A stretch of 32,808 bases of DNA, taken from assembly GCA_910585385.1 (NCBI GenBank), contig CAJUDV010000025.1, positions 1-32,808 on the forward strand. The letters are read 5' to 3'. Position 1 is the first letter of the stretch. Each line of letters begins with the position of its first letter. The notes below the pieces were generated by a model, which was not told where the DNA came from, did not search any database, and worked only from the letters and a program-made list of their open reading frames with translations. Source of the stretch: an uncultured Oscillibacter sp. (GTDB lineage Bacteria; Bacillota; Clostridia; Oscillospirales; Oscillospiraceae). A program made the translations under genes and the position numbers. This document shows, in pieces, positions 7,573-16,450 of the stretch.

Positions 7573-7611
7573 GTCCCGCGCCGCGCCGGGACTTCTCTCC
7601 CGGCAATTTTT
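7573..7611 (+). promoter_or_regulatory. Attenuator-like hairpin in the citrate synthase leader
   Basis: A 7-bp perfect stem GCCGGGA/TCCCGGC (7585-7591 and 7598-7604) is followed by AATTTTT, as in an intrinsic terminator, inside the leader and 26 nt before the start codon. The upstream segment GTCCCG (7573-7578) can instead pair with CGGGAC (7587-7592), which would break the terminator stem. The two pairings exclude each other, so transcription attenuation is plausible; the signal is unknown. Confidence 0.45.
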
Positions 7612-7636
7612 GGATCAAAAGGAGGTTATACACTCA

Positions 7637-9043
7637 ATGTCTTACAAAGTTGACCGGGACCTTCACCGCATGCTCCGGCACCAGGACCTGATCGAGTCGT
7701 CTTTGTCCTTCGTCAGCGGCTCCGAGGACTTTATCCGCGAAAACGACATCTTCCCCTCCAGCCAGTCCGGCGAGGGCGTCATGCGGGGCCTGCGGTATCC
7801 CAACGGCACCGGCGTGGTGGCCGGCGTCACCTCCATCGGCGACGTGGACGGCTACGACCTGGAGGACGGCCAAAAGATCCCCCGTCCGGGAAAGCTCTTC
7901 TACCGGGGCATCAGCATCAACGACATCATCCAGCAGTGTATCGCCGAGGACCGCTTCGGCTTTGAGGAGACGGTGTACCTGCTGCTCTTCGGCCAGCTGC
8001 CCACGGCCCCCCAGCTCAAGGAGTTCCAGTACCTCATGGCCAAGTGGAGCCAGCTTCCCGGCTATTTCAGCGAGGATATGATTCTCCGCTCCCCCAACAA
8101 GAATATCATGAACAAGCTGGCCAGCTGCATCGTCGCCCTCCACTCCCATGACGGCGAGGCGGAGAACATGACGCTGGAAAACGAGCTCTTCAAGTCCTTC
8201 CGCATGGTGGCCCGAACACCCACCATCGTGGCCCACTCCTACGCCGCCAAGCGCCACTACTTTGACGGCGAGAGCCTCTACCTCCACCGCCCCCGGACGG
8301 ATCTGAGCGTGGCGCAGAACTTCCTCTACTCCCTGCGGGAGGACACGAAGTTCGACGACGACGAGGCCAAGCTGCTGGACCTGTGCATGATTCTCCACGC
8401 CGAGCACGGCGGCGGCAACAACTCCACCTTCGCCTGCCGGGTTCTCACCTCCGCCGGCACGGACTTCTACTCCTCCATCGCCGCAGCGGTGGGGGCTCTG
8501 AAGGGCTTCCGCCACGGCGGCGCCAACGTCAAGGTGGTGGAGATGATGCAGTACCTCAAGCGGGCCGTGCGGGACTGGAGCGACGACAGCCAGGTGAAGG
8601 ACCAGCTGGTCCGCATCCTCCGCCGCCAGCTGGGGGACGGCACAGGCCTGATCTACGGCATGGGACACGCCGTCTACACCCTCTCCGACCCCCGGGCCGA
8701 GATCCTCAAGCAGTTCTCCCGCCACCTGGCGGAGAAAAAGGGCATGGTGAAGGAGCTGGACCTCATCCAGGCCGTGGAGCGGCTGGCCCCGCAGGTCTTC
8801 CAGGAGGAGCGGAACTCCGACAAGCCCATCTGCGCCAACGTGGACCTCTACTCCGGCTTTGTCTATAAGCTCCTGGGCATTCCCGCGGACCTGTATACCG
8901 CCATCTTCGCCAGCGCCCGGATGCCCGGCTGGTGCGCCCACCGCATTGAGGAATGCTGCGCCGAGGACCCCCGCATCATCCGGCCCGCGTACAAGACCGT
9001 CTCCCGGCGGACGCCCTACGTCCCGCTGGCGGAGCGCTGCTGA
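7637..9043 (+). CDS. gltA: Citrate synthase
   Basis: Condenses oxaloacetate and acetyl-CoA to citrate. 468 aa, longer than the usual 370-430 aa because of an extended N-terminal part, as seen in several Clostridia. The catalytic residues are recognisable: His293 (HGGANVKV), His344 (GMGHAVYTLSDPR) and Asp403 (NVDLYSGF). The start is the ATG at 7637 with GGAGG at 7621-7625; the same frame is open from a TTG at 7610 but that precedes the ribosome site. It is the first gene of a three-gene operon with an aconitase-type hydratase and NADP-isocitrate dehydrogenase, so it most likely feeds 2-oxoglutarate and glutamate synthesis. Confidence 0.95.
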   Translation: MSYKVDRDLHRMLRHQDLIESSLSFVSGSEDFIRENDIFPSSQSGEGVMRGLRYPNGTGVVAGVTSIGDVDGYDLEDGQKIPRPGKLFYRGISINDIIQQCIAEDRFGFEETVYLLLFGQLPTAPQLKEFQYLMAKWSQLPGYFSEDMILRSPNKNIMNKLASCIVALHSHDGEAENMTLENELFKSFRMVARTPTIVAHSYAAKRHYFDGESLYLHRPRTDLSVAQNFLYSLREDTKFDDDEAKLLDLCMILHAEHGGGNNSTFACRVLTSAGTDFYSSIAAAVGALKGFRHGGANVKVVEMMQYLKRAVRDWSDDSQVKDQLVRILRRQLGDGTGLIYGMGHAVYTLSDPRAEILKQFSRHLAEKKGMVKELDLIQAVERLAPQVFQEERNSDKPICANVDLYSGFVYKLLGIPADLYTAIFASARMPGWCAHRIEECCAEDPRIIRPAYKTVSRRTPYVPLAERC

Positions 9044-9058
9044 CAGGAGGTATTTACC

Positions 9059-11290
9059 ATGATCACACTCCACGATACCGGCGTCTTTCTGGCAGGCGGC
9101 GCCCTCCACGCCGCCGCCCCCATCTCCCAGGCGGAGGGCCGGCGGCGGACCCTGGCCTGGCAGATTCTCCAGGCCCACAGCGTCTCCGGAGATCCGGAAA
9201 AACTCCAGGTCCGCTTTGACGCCATGGCCAGCCACGACATCACCTACGTGGGCATCATCCAGCAGGCCCGGGCCTCCGGCATGCGGGAGTTCCCCGTGCC
9301 CTACGCCCTGACCAACTGCCACAACTCCCTGTGCGCCGTGGGGGGCACCATCAACGAGGACGACCACGCCTTCGGCCTCTCCGCCGCCCGGAAATACGGC
9401 GGCATCTATGTCCCGGCCAACCAGAGCGTCATCCACTCCTACGCCCGGGAACAGCTGGCGGGCTGCGGGAAGATGATCCTGGGCTCCGACTCCCACACCC
9501 GCTACGGAGCGCTGGGCACCATGGCCGTGGGCGAGGGCGGGCCGGAGCTTTGTAAGCAGCTCCTCAAAAACACCTGGGACGTACCCTATCCATCGGTGGT
9601 GCTGGTCTATCTCACCGGCACGCCAAAACGGGGCGTCGGACCCCATGACGCGGCCATCGCCCTGATAAAGGCCACCTTTGGCAGCGGCTTTGTGAACAAC
9701 TGCGTACTGGAGTTCGCCGGCCCCGGCGTGGCGGGACTGCCCATCGACTTCCGCAACGGCGTCGATGTCATGACCACCGAGACCACCTGCCTCTCCTCCA
9801 TCTGGGAGACCGACGACGAGACCCGGGGCTTCTACGAGGCCCATGGCCGGGAAGATGCGTACAAAGAGCTCCGTCCCGGCGAGTTCGCGTACTACGACAA
9901 GTATATTGAGCTGGACCTGGGCAAAATCGAGCCCATGATCGCCCTGCCCTTCCACCCCTCCAACGCCTGGACCATCCGGGAGTTTTTGGACAACGCGCCG
10001 GAGCTCCTGGCGAAGGTGGAGGCCGACGCCCGGGGCCGCTGGCCCAAGGCCCAGGTGAACCTGACGCAGAAAATCCACGACGGCGGCGTCTGGGCGGACC
10101 AGGGCGTGATTGCCGGGTGCGCCGGGGGCCTTTTTGACAACATCACCGAGGCGGCGGACATCCTCCGCCACGGCAGCTGCGGCGACGGGTATTTTTCCCT
10201 GGACGTGTACCCCACCAGCGTTCCCGTCAGCCTGGAGCTGACGAAAATCGGCGCCACGGCGGACCTGCTGCAAAGCGGAGCCGTCATCAAGCCCAGCTTC
10301 TGCGGCCCCTGCTTCGGCGCGGGGGACGTGCCCGCCCACAACGGCCTGAGCCTCCGGCACACCACGCGGAATTTCCCCAACCGGGAGGGCTCCAAGCCCG
10401 GAGAGGGCCAGTTCGCCGCCGTGTGCCTCATGGACGCCCGGTCCATCGCCGCCACCGCCCGCTGCGGCGGCAGGATCACCCCCGCCACGGAGATTGCCTA
10501 TGAGCCCGTCCGGCATCCCTACCACTTTGACCGGGGCGTGTACGAAAAGCGGGTCTACAACGGCTTTGGGAGGCCCCGCCCGGAGGAAAAGCTGATTCTG
10601 GGCCCCAACATCACCGACTGGCCGGAGATGGGTCCCCTGGCGGACAATCTGCTGGTGGAGCTGGCGGCGGTGCTCCGGGACGGCGTGACCACCACCGACG
10701 AGCTGATTCCCTCCGGCGAGACCTCCTCCTACCGCTCCAACCCCCTGCGGCTGGCGGAGTTCACCCTCTCCCGCCGGGAGCCGGAGTACGTGGGCCGGGC
10801 CAAGGCCGCCGCGGAGCTGGAGTCCAAACGGCTGGCGGGCGAAACGCCGGAGAGGCTCCAGGACCTGCTGGACCGCTGCGGCGCGAAGGCCGAGGAGACC
10901 CAGTTCGGCTCCTGCGTCTTCGCCATGAAGCCCGGCGACGGCTCCGCCCGGGAGCAGGCCGCCTCCTGTCAGAAGGTGCTGGGAGGCCTTGCCAACATCT
11001 GCTACCAGTTCGCCACCAAGCGCTACCGCTCCAACTGCATCAACTGGGGCATTCTGCCCTTCACACTGGACGAGGGGACGGCGTTCCCCTATGAGGCGGG
11101 GGAGTGCGTATTTGTCCCCGGCATCCGGGCGGCTATTCGGGACGGCCGGGAGGACATCCCCGCCAAGGTGCTGACGGCGGACGGCGGCACAGCGGACATC
11201 CTGCTCCACATTCACGGGCTGACCCTCGAGGAGCGGGAGATCCTTCTGGACGGATGTCTGATGAACTACTATGCCAGGCGCGTAAATTGA
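9059..11290 (+). CDS. Aconitase-family hydratase (probable aconitate hydratase)
   Basis: 743 aa. Iron-sulfur dehydratase expected to convert citrate to isocitrate through cis-aconitate. Seen: the active-site motif GSDSHTRYGALG (142-153) and the three cysteines that would hold the 4Fe-4S cluster, Cys354 (GCAGG) and Cys415/Cys418 (CGPC), then a C-terminal swivel-like domain containing NCINWGILPF. The sequence is unlike AcnA and AcnB in many places and belongs to a divergent hydratase branch, so by sequence alone the substrate would be uncertain. Its place between citrate synthase (15 bp upstream) and isocitrate dehydrogenase (12 bp downstream) makes aconitase by far the best call. Confidence 0.88.
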   Translation: MITLHDTGVFLAGGALHAAAPISQAEGRRRTLAWQILQAHSVSGDPEKLQVRFDAMASHDITYVGIIQQARASGMREFPVPYALTNCHNSLCAVGGTINEDDHAFGLSAARKYGGIYVPANQSVIHSYAREQLAGCGKMILGSDSHTRYGALGTMAVGEGGPELCKQLLKNTWDVPYPSVVLVYLTGTPKRGVGPHDAAIALIKATFGSGFVNNCVLEFAGPGVAGLPIDFRNGVDVMTTETTCLSSIWETDDETRGFYEAHGREDAYKELRPGEFAYYDKYIELDLGKIEPMIALPFHPSNAWTIREFLDNAPELLAKVEADARGRWPKAQVNLTQKIHDGGVWADQGVIAGCAGGLFDNITEAADILRHGSCGDGYFSLDVYPTSVPVSLELTKIGATADLLQSGAVIKPSFCGPCFGAGDVPAHNGLSLRHTTRNFPNREGSKPGEGQFAAVCLMDARSIAATARCGGRITPATEIAYEPVRHPYHFDRGVYEKRVYNGFGRPRPEEKLILGPNITDWPEMGPLADNLLVELAAVLRDGVTTTDELIPSGETSSYRSNPLRLAEFTLSRREPEYVGRAKAAAELESKRLAGETPERLQDLLDRCGAKAEETQFGSCVFAMKPGDGSAREQAASCQKVLGGLANICYQFATKRYRSNCINWGILPFTLDEGTAFPYEAGECVFVPGIRAAIRDGREDIPAKVLTADGGTADILLHIHGLTLEEREILLDGCLMNYYARRVN

Positions 11291-11302
11291 CGGAGGCGCT
11301 CG

Positions 11303-12508
11303 ATGAAAAAAATTAAAATGACAACGCCCCTGGTGGAGATGGACGGGGACGAGATGACCCGCGTCCTCTGGGGGATGATCAAAGACAAGCTGATCCTGCC
11401 CTTTGTGGACCTGAAAACCGAGTACTATGACTTAGGTCTCCTGAGCCGCAACGCCACCGGGGACCAGATCACCGTGGACGCCGCCAACGCCGCCCGGCGG
11501 CTGGGCGTGGCGGTGAAGTGCGCCACCATCACCCCCAACAAACAGCGGATGGAGGAGTACCCGGAGCTCACTGAGATGTGGAAGTCCCCCAACGGCACCA
11601 TCCGGGCCATTCTGGACGGCACCGCCTTCCGCGCCCCCATCGTCCTGCCCGCGATCCGGCCCGTGGTGAAAAACTGGGAAAAGCCCATCACCATCGCCCG
11701 CCACGCCTACGGCGACATGTACAAGGCCGTGGACATGACCACGGAGGAGCCGGGAACGGCCACCCTCACCTTCCGGGGCAGAAGCGGGACGGAAAAAACG
11801 CTGGACGTTCAGACCGTGGACGGCCCCGCCGTCTGGCAGGGCCAGCACAACAAGGAAACCAGCATCCGGGCCTTCGCCCGCTCCTGCTTCCAGTACGCCA
11901 TCGCCCAAAAGCAGGACCTGTGGTTCTCCGCCAAGGACACCATCGCCAAGACTTACGACGGGGAGTTCAAGCGGATCTTTGAGGAGGAATACGAGACCTC
12001 CTACAGGGCGGAATTTGAGAAGCTGGGCATCACCTACTTCTACACCCTCATCGACGACGCCGTGGCCCGGGTCATCCGCTCCAAGGGCGGGTTCATCTGG
12101 GCGCTGAAAAACTACGACGGGGACGTCATGAGCGACATGGTGGCCGCCGCCTTCGGCAGCCTCGCCATGATGACCTCCGTGCTGGTCTCCCCCGACGGGA
12201 CCATGGAGTTCGAGGCCTCTCATGGCACTGTCACCCGGCACTACTACCGGTATCTAAAGGGCGAAAAGACCTCCACCAACCCCATGGCCACCATTTTCGC
12301 CTGGTCCGGCGCCCTCAAGCGCCGGGGAGAGCTGGACGGCCTGCCGGAGCTGGTGAAATTCGGCCAGGATCTGGAGGCCGCCTCCCTCCAGACCCTGGCG
12401 GACGGCGTGATGACAAAGGACCTGCTGCCTCTGGTGGAGCCGGGCTTCCAGGCCCGGGGCGCAGACAGCGAGGAGTTTCTTAACGCCATTGCCGCCCGTC
12501 TGGCCTGA
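11303..12508 (+). CDS. icd: NADP-dependent isocitrate dehydrogenase, eukaryotic-like type
   Basis: Oxidatively decarboxylates isocitrate to 2-oxoglutarate. 401 aa with the features of the homodimeric subfamily also found in eukaryotic mitochondria and cytosol: the start TPLVEMDGDEMTRV, substrate-loop KSPNGTIR, metal site YDGDVMSDMVA and the NADP segment EASHGTVTRHY followed by KGEKTSTNPMA. The ATG is preceded by CGGAGG. Last gene of the operon; a strong terminator follows 12 bp after the stop. Together the operon gives an oxidative half-TCA pathway to glutamate. Confidence 0.95.
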   Translation: MKKIKMTTPLVEMDGDEMTRVLWGMIKDKLILPFVDLKTEYYDLGLLSRNATGDQITVDAANAARRLGVAVKCATITPNKQRMEEYPELTEMWKSPNGTIRAILDGTAFRAPIVLPAIRPVVKNWEKPITIARHAYGDMYKAVDMTTEEPGTATLTFRGRSGTEKTLDVQTVDGPAVWQGQHNKETSIRAFARSCFQYAIAQKQDLWFSAKDTIAKTYDGEFKRIFEEEYETSYRAEFEKLGITYFYTLIDDAVARVIRSKGGFIWALKNYDGDVMSDMVAAAFGSLAMMTSVLVSPDGTMEFEASHGTVTRHYYRYLKGEKTSTNPMATIFAWSGALKRRGELDGLPELVKFGQDLEAASLQTLADGVMTKDLLPLVEPGFQARGADSEEFLNAIAARLA

Positions 12509-12516
12509 GTTTCAAA

Positions 12517-12555
12517 AAAAGCGCGGCCTATCCGGGGAGGACGGGCCGCGCTTTT
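12517..12555 (+). terminator. Terminator of the citrate synthase operon
   Basis: Stem GCGCGGCC/GGCCGCGC (12521-12528 with 12544-12551), extended by A-run/T-run pairing and followed by CTTTTG. It may be bidirectional. Confidence 0.85.
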
Positions 12556-12559
12556 GTTC

Positions 12560-12688
12560 TGTTCCTCTCAAGCGGACAGACGTCTTCACGTGGCGCCCGG
12601 CAGCCGGGCCATAGGGTTCCACACCGGATCGCGCCCTCCGGCGGAGCGCTCCGCCACGGCCGCCGCTCCGCCTTTGACCGGCACGGAT
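12560..12688. other. Spacer between two terminators, with a 16-bp palindrome
   Basis: No gene is supported. It contains a perfect 16-bp palindrome, GGCGGAGC/GCTCCGCC (12640-12655). Because a second plus-strand terminator closes this stretch, a short independent RNA is possible, but I see no clear promoter. Confidence 0.3.
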
Positions 12689-12736
12689 AATTGCCCTTGC
12701 CCGGGTGCTGTTATCCTCAGGCAAGGGCAATTTTTT
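12689..12736 (+). terminator. Second strong intrinsic terminator
   Basis: Perfect 13-bp stem AATTGCCCTTGCC with its complement (12689-12701 and 12720-12732), 18-nt loop, followed by TTTTG on the plus strand. It faces the 3' end of the minus-strand operon, and could act as a backup terminator in either direction. Confidence 0.7.
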
Positions 12737-12793
12737 GTTCACGGCATAATGAAAGCCGCGGTTCTATGCCGCTTTACGGGGGAAGCGTCCTCC

Positions 12794-13141
12794 CTATCCC
12801 CGCATGATGTGGATGGCGAAGCCGCCGAACTCCTCCTCCAGATAGATGTTTTTCAGCTTACCTTCCTCCGTGTAGGCGGCGGTGTCCATCTTAAAGGCGA
12901 AGCCCTTCTCCCTCAGCTCCGCCACGGCATCATCCAGGTCCGGCGTCCGCATGGCGATGTGGCCGTTCCGCCCCAGGAAGGGTGCCTTCATGCACTCGAA
13001 ATACTCCCCGGCGAACTCAGACTTCTGGCCGTGGCGGGGATTCAGGTTGAACACCAGGCTCAAAAGCTTTGCCAGCTCCAGCGCCGCCTGGGGGTCCGGG
13101 GTGTTGATGCCCAGGTGGGCCAGCTCAAATTCGTTCCGCAT
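12794..13141 (-). CDS. VOC-superfamily (glyoxalase-fold) protein
   Basis: 115 aa, a single glyoxalase/bleomycin-resistance-type domain: it opens ELAHLGINTPDPQAALELAKLL, has GHIAMRTPDLDDAVAELREKGF in the middle and ends with an acidic strand and GGFAIHIMRG. His9 and later Glu/His residues could be metal ligands. It is the last gene of the sugar-acid operon, 12 bp after the BNR protein. VOC members include isomerases, lyases and dioxygenases, so an isomerase or epimerase step in the same pathway is possible, but no specific reaction can be assigned. Confidence 0.8.
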   Translation of the reverse strand: MRNEFELAHLGINTPDPQAALELAKLLSLVFNLNPRHGQKSEFAGEYFECMKAPFLGRNGHIAMRTPDLDDAVAELREKGFAFKMDTAAYTEEGKLKNIYLEEEFGGFAIHIMRG

Positions 13142-13153
13142 GGCCGCGCCCCC

Positions 13154-14314
13154 TCATCTGGACTGGGCGGCGGTGGGGTTGTAGAGGCCCACGGTCTCCC
13201 GCTTCTCCCCCATGACGTCCGCCTCGGTGAAGGCGACGTACTTGATGGCCTTGCGGGTGAAGGCGGCGTAGGTCAGGTGGATACGTCCGTCGGCGCTCTG
13301 CATGATGTGGGGGTACTCATACTGCTTGTTGTTGGTCTTGTTCTCGTCACCCACAAAGCCCTCGCCCCGCTCCATCCAGCGGATCATAGGGAAGGTCAGT
13401 CCGCCGTCCTCGCTGAGGGCCACGGCCACGGGGCACCGCAGCCCCGGCCAGGCCGCCTTGCCGGGAGAGGGCTCCGGCGTGCAGGTGGGGTTGCAGGCGA
13501 TGGCGATCCGCCCGCTCTGGAGGCGGATGGCGCTGATGCTGGAGTTGTTGTTGGGCAGAGGGGTGGGCTTGGGCTCGGACCAGGTGTCCCCCCAGTCAAA
13601 GGACTCGCTGCGGTAGATATTGGCCGCCTCCCGGTCCCGCATGAAGGCCGCCAGGTGCCCGCTCTCCAGCTCCACCACGTTGGCGTGGACCCGGCCATGG
13701 CTCTTGGGCATATCCACCTGCCGCCAGGTTTTCCCCTGGTCGTCGGAGATCTGGAAGGCGGTGGGGTCGCCGGAGAGGCCCTCGGCGGAGTCGGTGCACA
13801 GCCAGTTGGCGAAGATCCACCGGCCGTTGGACAGCACCTGGATGGCCTGGCGGCAGAAGGTGCCCTCCCGGGGGAAGACGGTCTCGTAGGGCCCCCAGGT
13901 CAATCCGCCGTCGGCGCTCTTCTGGAGGCGGACCTGGGAGGTGAACTGCATGTTGTCCTTCCCCGCCTGGCGGTCCCTCTGGGCGGTGTACATGGCCCAG
14001 ACGGCGCCATCCGGGCCGTAGAAGAGGGAGGGGTTCTGCTCGCTGCGCTCCGGGTCGCCGGAGACGTCTACGGGCTCCGTCCAACGGTCCGCCCCCTTGG
14101 GCAGGCGGGCGCAGACGATGTGGACGTCGGCGCTGCCCTCATAGGTGCCGGCAAACCAGCAGCACAGCAGGTCTCCGTTAGGGAGCTCCAGCGTGGCGGG
14201 GGAGTGGCAGGTGGGATGGACGCCGGGGGGGATGACGGCCTCCACGGTGCCCATCTCCAGGTTTTGATAGAGAACGCCGTCGGGGGTCAGTCCGGGCAGA
14301 ACAGGATAGCTCAT
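13154..14314 (-). CDS. Intracellular BNR/Asp-box (sialidase-superfamily) protein
   Basis: 386 aa beta-propeller. Four Asp-box motifs are seen: SADGGLTW (133-140), SDDQGKTW (190-197), SFDWGDTW (238-245) and SEDGGLTF (301-308). The N-terminal segment HSPATLELPNGDLL..WFAGTYEG matches BNR_2-type proteins. There is no signal peptide, and the FRIP arginine motif of classical secreted sialidases is not found, so the label sialidase would be misleading. It lies between the TRAP permease and the VOC gene in the sugar-acid operon. The likely role is cytoplasmic processing of an imported glycoside or acid; substrate unknown. The ATG at 14314 has AAAGG somewhat far upstream. Confidence 0.85.
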   Translation of the reverse strand: MSYPVLPGLTPDGVLYQNLEMGTVEAVIPPGVHPTCHSPATLELPNGDLLCCWFAGTYEGSADVHIVCARLPKGADRWTEPVDVSGDPERSEQNPSLFYGPDGAVWAMYTAQRDRQAGKDNMQFTSQVRLQKSADGGLTWGPYETVFPREGTFCRQAIQVLSNGRWIFANWLCTDSAEGLSGDPTAFQISDDQGKTWRQVDMPKSHGRVHANVVELESGHLAAFMRDREAANIYRSESFDWGDTWSEPKPTPLPNNNSSISAIRLQSGRIAIACNPTCTPEPSPGKAAWPGLRCPVAVALSEDGGLTFPMIRWMERGEGFVGDENKTNNKQYEYPHIMQSADGRIHLTYAAFTRKAIKYVAFTEADVMGEKRETVGLYNPTAAQSR

Positions 14315-14356
14315 ACAATCATCAGCCTTTCACAAAATTTTGAGAGAATAAGCGGC

Positions 14357-14387
14357 GAGGGCGGAACGGCGGAGCCGTTCCGCCCTC
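14357..14387 (-). other. Intercistronic hairpin between TRAP permease and BNR genes
   Basis: Perfect 14-bp stem GAGGGCGGAACGGC with its complement (14357-14370 and 14374-14387) and 3-nt loop. No U-run follows on the minus strand, so it is more likely an RNA-processing or stabilising element than a terminator. Confidence 0.6.
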
Positions 14388-14421
14388 AGCTGGTCAGGGG
14401 TGGATCTTCCCGTTTCGAAGG

Positions 14422-16404
14422 TCAGGCAGCCTTGACGGCCTTTTTCTTCCGGGCGGTGTTCCAAACCAGAAGCGCCGCGCCCAGCACCACGCCGATGCCG
14501 GAGGTGATGATCTCAGGGCTGATGAGGCAGATGGCCGCCACAAACAGCAGCACCCGCTCCGCCACGCTCAGCTCAACGCTGAAATAGCCGGAGACCACGG
14601 TGGCCAGGAAGAAGGTTCCAACCAGCAGCATGGCGGCGCCCAGGACAATCTCCATGGCGGCGCCCTCCAGCAAAATGGCGGGGTTGTACACGAACACGAA
14701 GGGAACCATAAAGCCCACCATGGAGAAGAGGAAGCCCTTGATGCCGGTCTTCATGGCGTTGGCGTCGGCGATGCCGGCGGCGGTGTAGGAGGCCACGCAC
14801 ACCGGCGGGGTGATCTGGGCCATGATACCGTAGTAGAACACAAACATGTTGGCGCAGAGGTTGGCGGTGCCGTCGGCCATGCCGCTGGAGATGAGGATGG
14901 GGCGGATGCAGGGTACGAACAGGATAACGCCTACCAGGTAGGCAGCCACCGTAGGCAGGGCCATGCCCAGAAGCATGCAGCCCACCATGCCGATCAGCAG
15001 GGCCACAAACAGCATGTTGGTGCCCAGGCCGCTGATGACGGCGGAGAGGTTGGTGGCCAGGGCCGTCTGGCCGGTGACCACGTTGATGATGATGCCGCAG
15101 GCGGCGGTGGGGATGGCGATCTCGGCGGCCTGCTTGGCGCCGTCCATGCAGCACTCCCAGATGCCCTTGAGGCCCACAAAGTCCTTCTTCTCACCCACAA
15201 AATAGCTGATGACGTTGCACACCAGGCAGGAGAAGATGCCCATGGTGCCGGCCCGCATCAGCGAGGCGCCCCGGACGATGAACACCACCAGGATCACGGC
15301 GGGCAGCAGCAAATACAGGCGGGGGAGGATCTTCCGCTCCACCTTGATGGTGGTGTCGGCCCTGCCGTCCAGGCGGCTGGCCCGCTTGGCGGCCAGCCGG
15401 TCCACCAGGACGAACACGGCGAAGTAGTAGGCCACGGCGGGAATGATGGCGGCGGTAGCCACGCGGCCGTAGGGGATGCCCAGCATCTCCGCCATGATGA
15501 ACGCGCCCACGCCCATGATGGGAGGCATGACCTGGCCGCCGGTGGAGGCCACGGCCTCGATGGCGCCGGCCTCCTCGGGCTCGTAGCCCACCTTCTTCAT
15601 CATGGGGATGGTCATGACGCCGGTGGTGGCCACGTTGGCCACGGCGGAGCCGGAGATCATGCCCATGAGGCCGGAGGAGATGACGGCGGCCTTGGCCGGT
15701 CCGCCGGAGCCCTTGTTGGAGGCCTTCATGCCGATGTCAATCAGCAGCTGGCCGCCGCCGAAGGCGGAGAAAAACGCGCCGAAGACGATGAAGTAGAACA
15801 GGCTGTTGGCGGAGGTCTGGAGCGGGGAGCCGAAGATGCCGGAGGTGCTCATGGTCATGCCCTCGGTGAACTGCTTGAGCATGGCGGCAAAGGGCTTGCC
15901 CCGGGTGTAGAGGATGCCCGGCAGGTACTGGGCCGTCCAGGCGTAGATGATGAACAGCAAAATGAAGCCGAAGAGGATGCCGCCCAGGGTACGGCGCACA
16001 GCCTCCAGCAGCAGCACCGCGGTGATCACCATGAAAGCGATGTCGATGGAGTCCACAGGGCTGATGAACAGCACGTGGTCCACCAGGGACTGGTAGCGGG
16101 TCACCACGTACCACAGCTGGAACACGATGCCGGCGGCCGCCAGGATGTCGACCCAGCGGGACCAGGCGAACTTGTTCAGCTCCTGGGCGGTGGCGGCATC
16201 GCCTTTCTCCTTCTGGAGCTTCTTGCGGTACTTCTTATCCGGGGGATTGTAGAGATAGACCAGGGCCAGCGCGAAGAGCAGGTGCAAAGGCGCCTGCAGC
16301 ATGGTGGGAAGCTGCTTGATCAGTGCCAGATACATCTGGAACAGGAAGAACACCACTGTCAGCGCAATCGCCGCCATCTGGCGCCATTCGAGTTTCTTTC
16401 CCAT
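14422..16404 (-). CDS. TRAP transporter fused permease, TAXI/DctQM type
   Basis: 660-aa polytopic membrane protein that combines the small (DctQ-like, about residues 1-190) and large (DctM-like) permease subunits. Seen: N-terminal helices before residue 60, then the large-subunit signatures FGGGQLLIDIG, SGSAVANVATTGVMTIPMMKK, EAVASTGGQVMPPIMGVGAFIMAE and LGMALPTVAAYL, with many hydrophobic helices. This 4TM plus 12TM fusion is typical of transporters that use a TAXI binding protein, which is encoded just upstream. They use sodium or proton gradients, usually to import organic acids. The ATG at 16404 follows AGGAGGG. Substrate inferred from the operon: an acid or acid sugar. Confidence 0.95.
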   Translation of the reverse strand: MGKKLEWRQMAAIALTVVFFLFQMYLALIKQLPTMLQAPLHLLFALALVYLYNPPDKKYRKKLQKEKGDAATAQELNKFAWSRWVDILAAAGIVFQLWYVVTRYQSLVDHVLFISPVDSIDIAFMVITAVLLLEAVRRTLGGILFGFILLFIIYAWTAQYLPGILYTRGKPFAAMLKQFTEGMTMSTSGIFGSPLQTSANSLFYFIVFGAFFSAFGGGQLLIDIGMKASNKGSGGPAKAAVISSGLMGMISGSAVANVATTGVMTIPMMKKVGYEPEEAGAIEAVASTGGQVMPPIMGVGAFIMAEMLGIPYGRVATAAIIPAVAYYFAVFVLVDRLAAKRASRLDGRADTTIKVERKILPRLYLLLPAVILVVFIVRGASLMRAGTMGIFSCLVCNVISYFVGEKKDFVGLKGIWECCMDGAKQAAEIAIPTAACGIIINVVTGQTALATNLSAVISGLGTNMLFVALLIGMVGCMLLGMALPTVAAYLVGVILFVPCIRPILISSGMADGTANLCANMFVFYYGIMAQITPPVCVASYTAAGIADANAMKTGIKGFLFSMVGFMVPFVFVYNPAILLEGAAMEIVLGAAMLLVGTFFLATVVSGYFSVELSVAERVLLFVAAICLISPEIITSGIGVVLGAALLVWNTARKKKAVKAA

Positions 16405-16450
16405 TGTTGGATACCCCTCCTCAGGTGTATGTGGATGGTGTGGAACAGGT

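Noticed and set aside
7634..11215. Very long minus-strand open frame opposite citrate synthase and hydratase
   Set aside because: It is antisense to two well-recognised enzyme genes; its amino-acid composition (runs of G, V, A, H, L) is the usual product of reading GC-rich codons backwards.
12560..12736. T-box or other known riboswitch between the two terminators
   Set aside because: No T-box core sequence, no downstream gene on the plus strand, and no recognisable aptamer.
12554..14587. Long plus-strand open frame opposite the VOC and BNR genes
   Set aside because: Same GC-rich antisense effect; the minus-strand genes have family motifs and ribosome sites.
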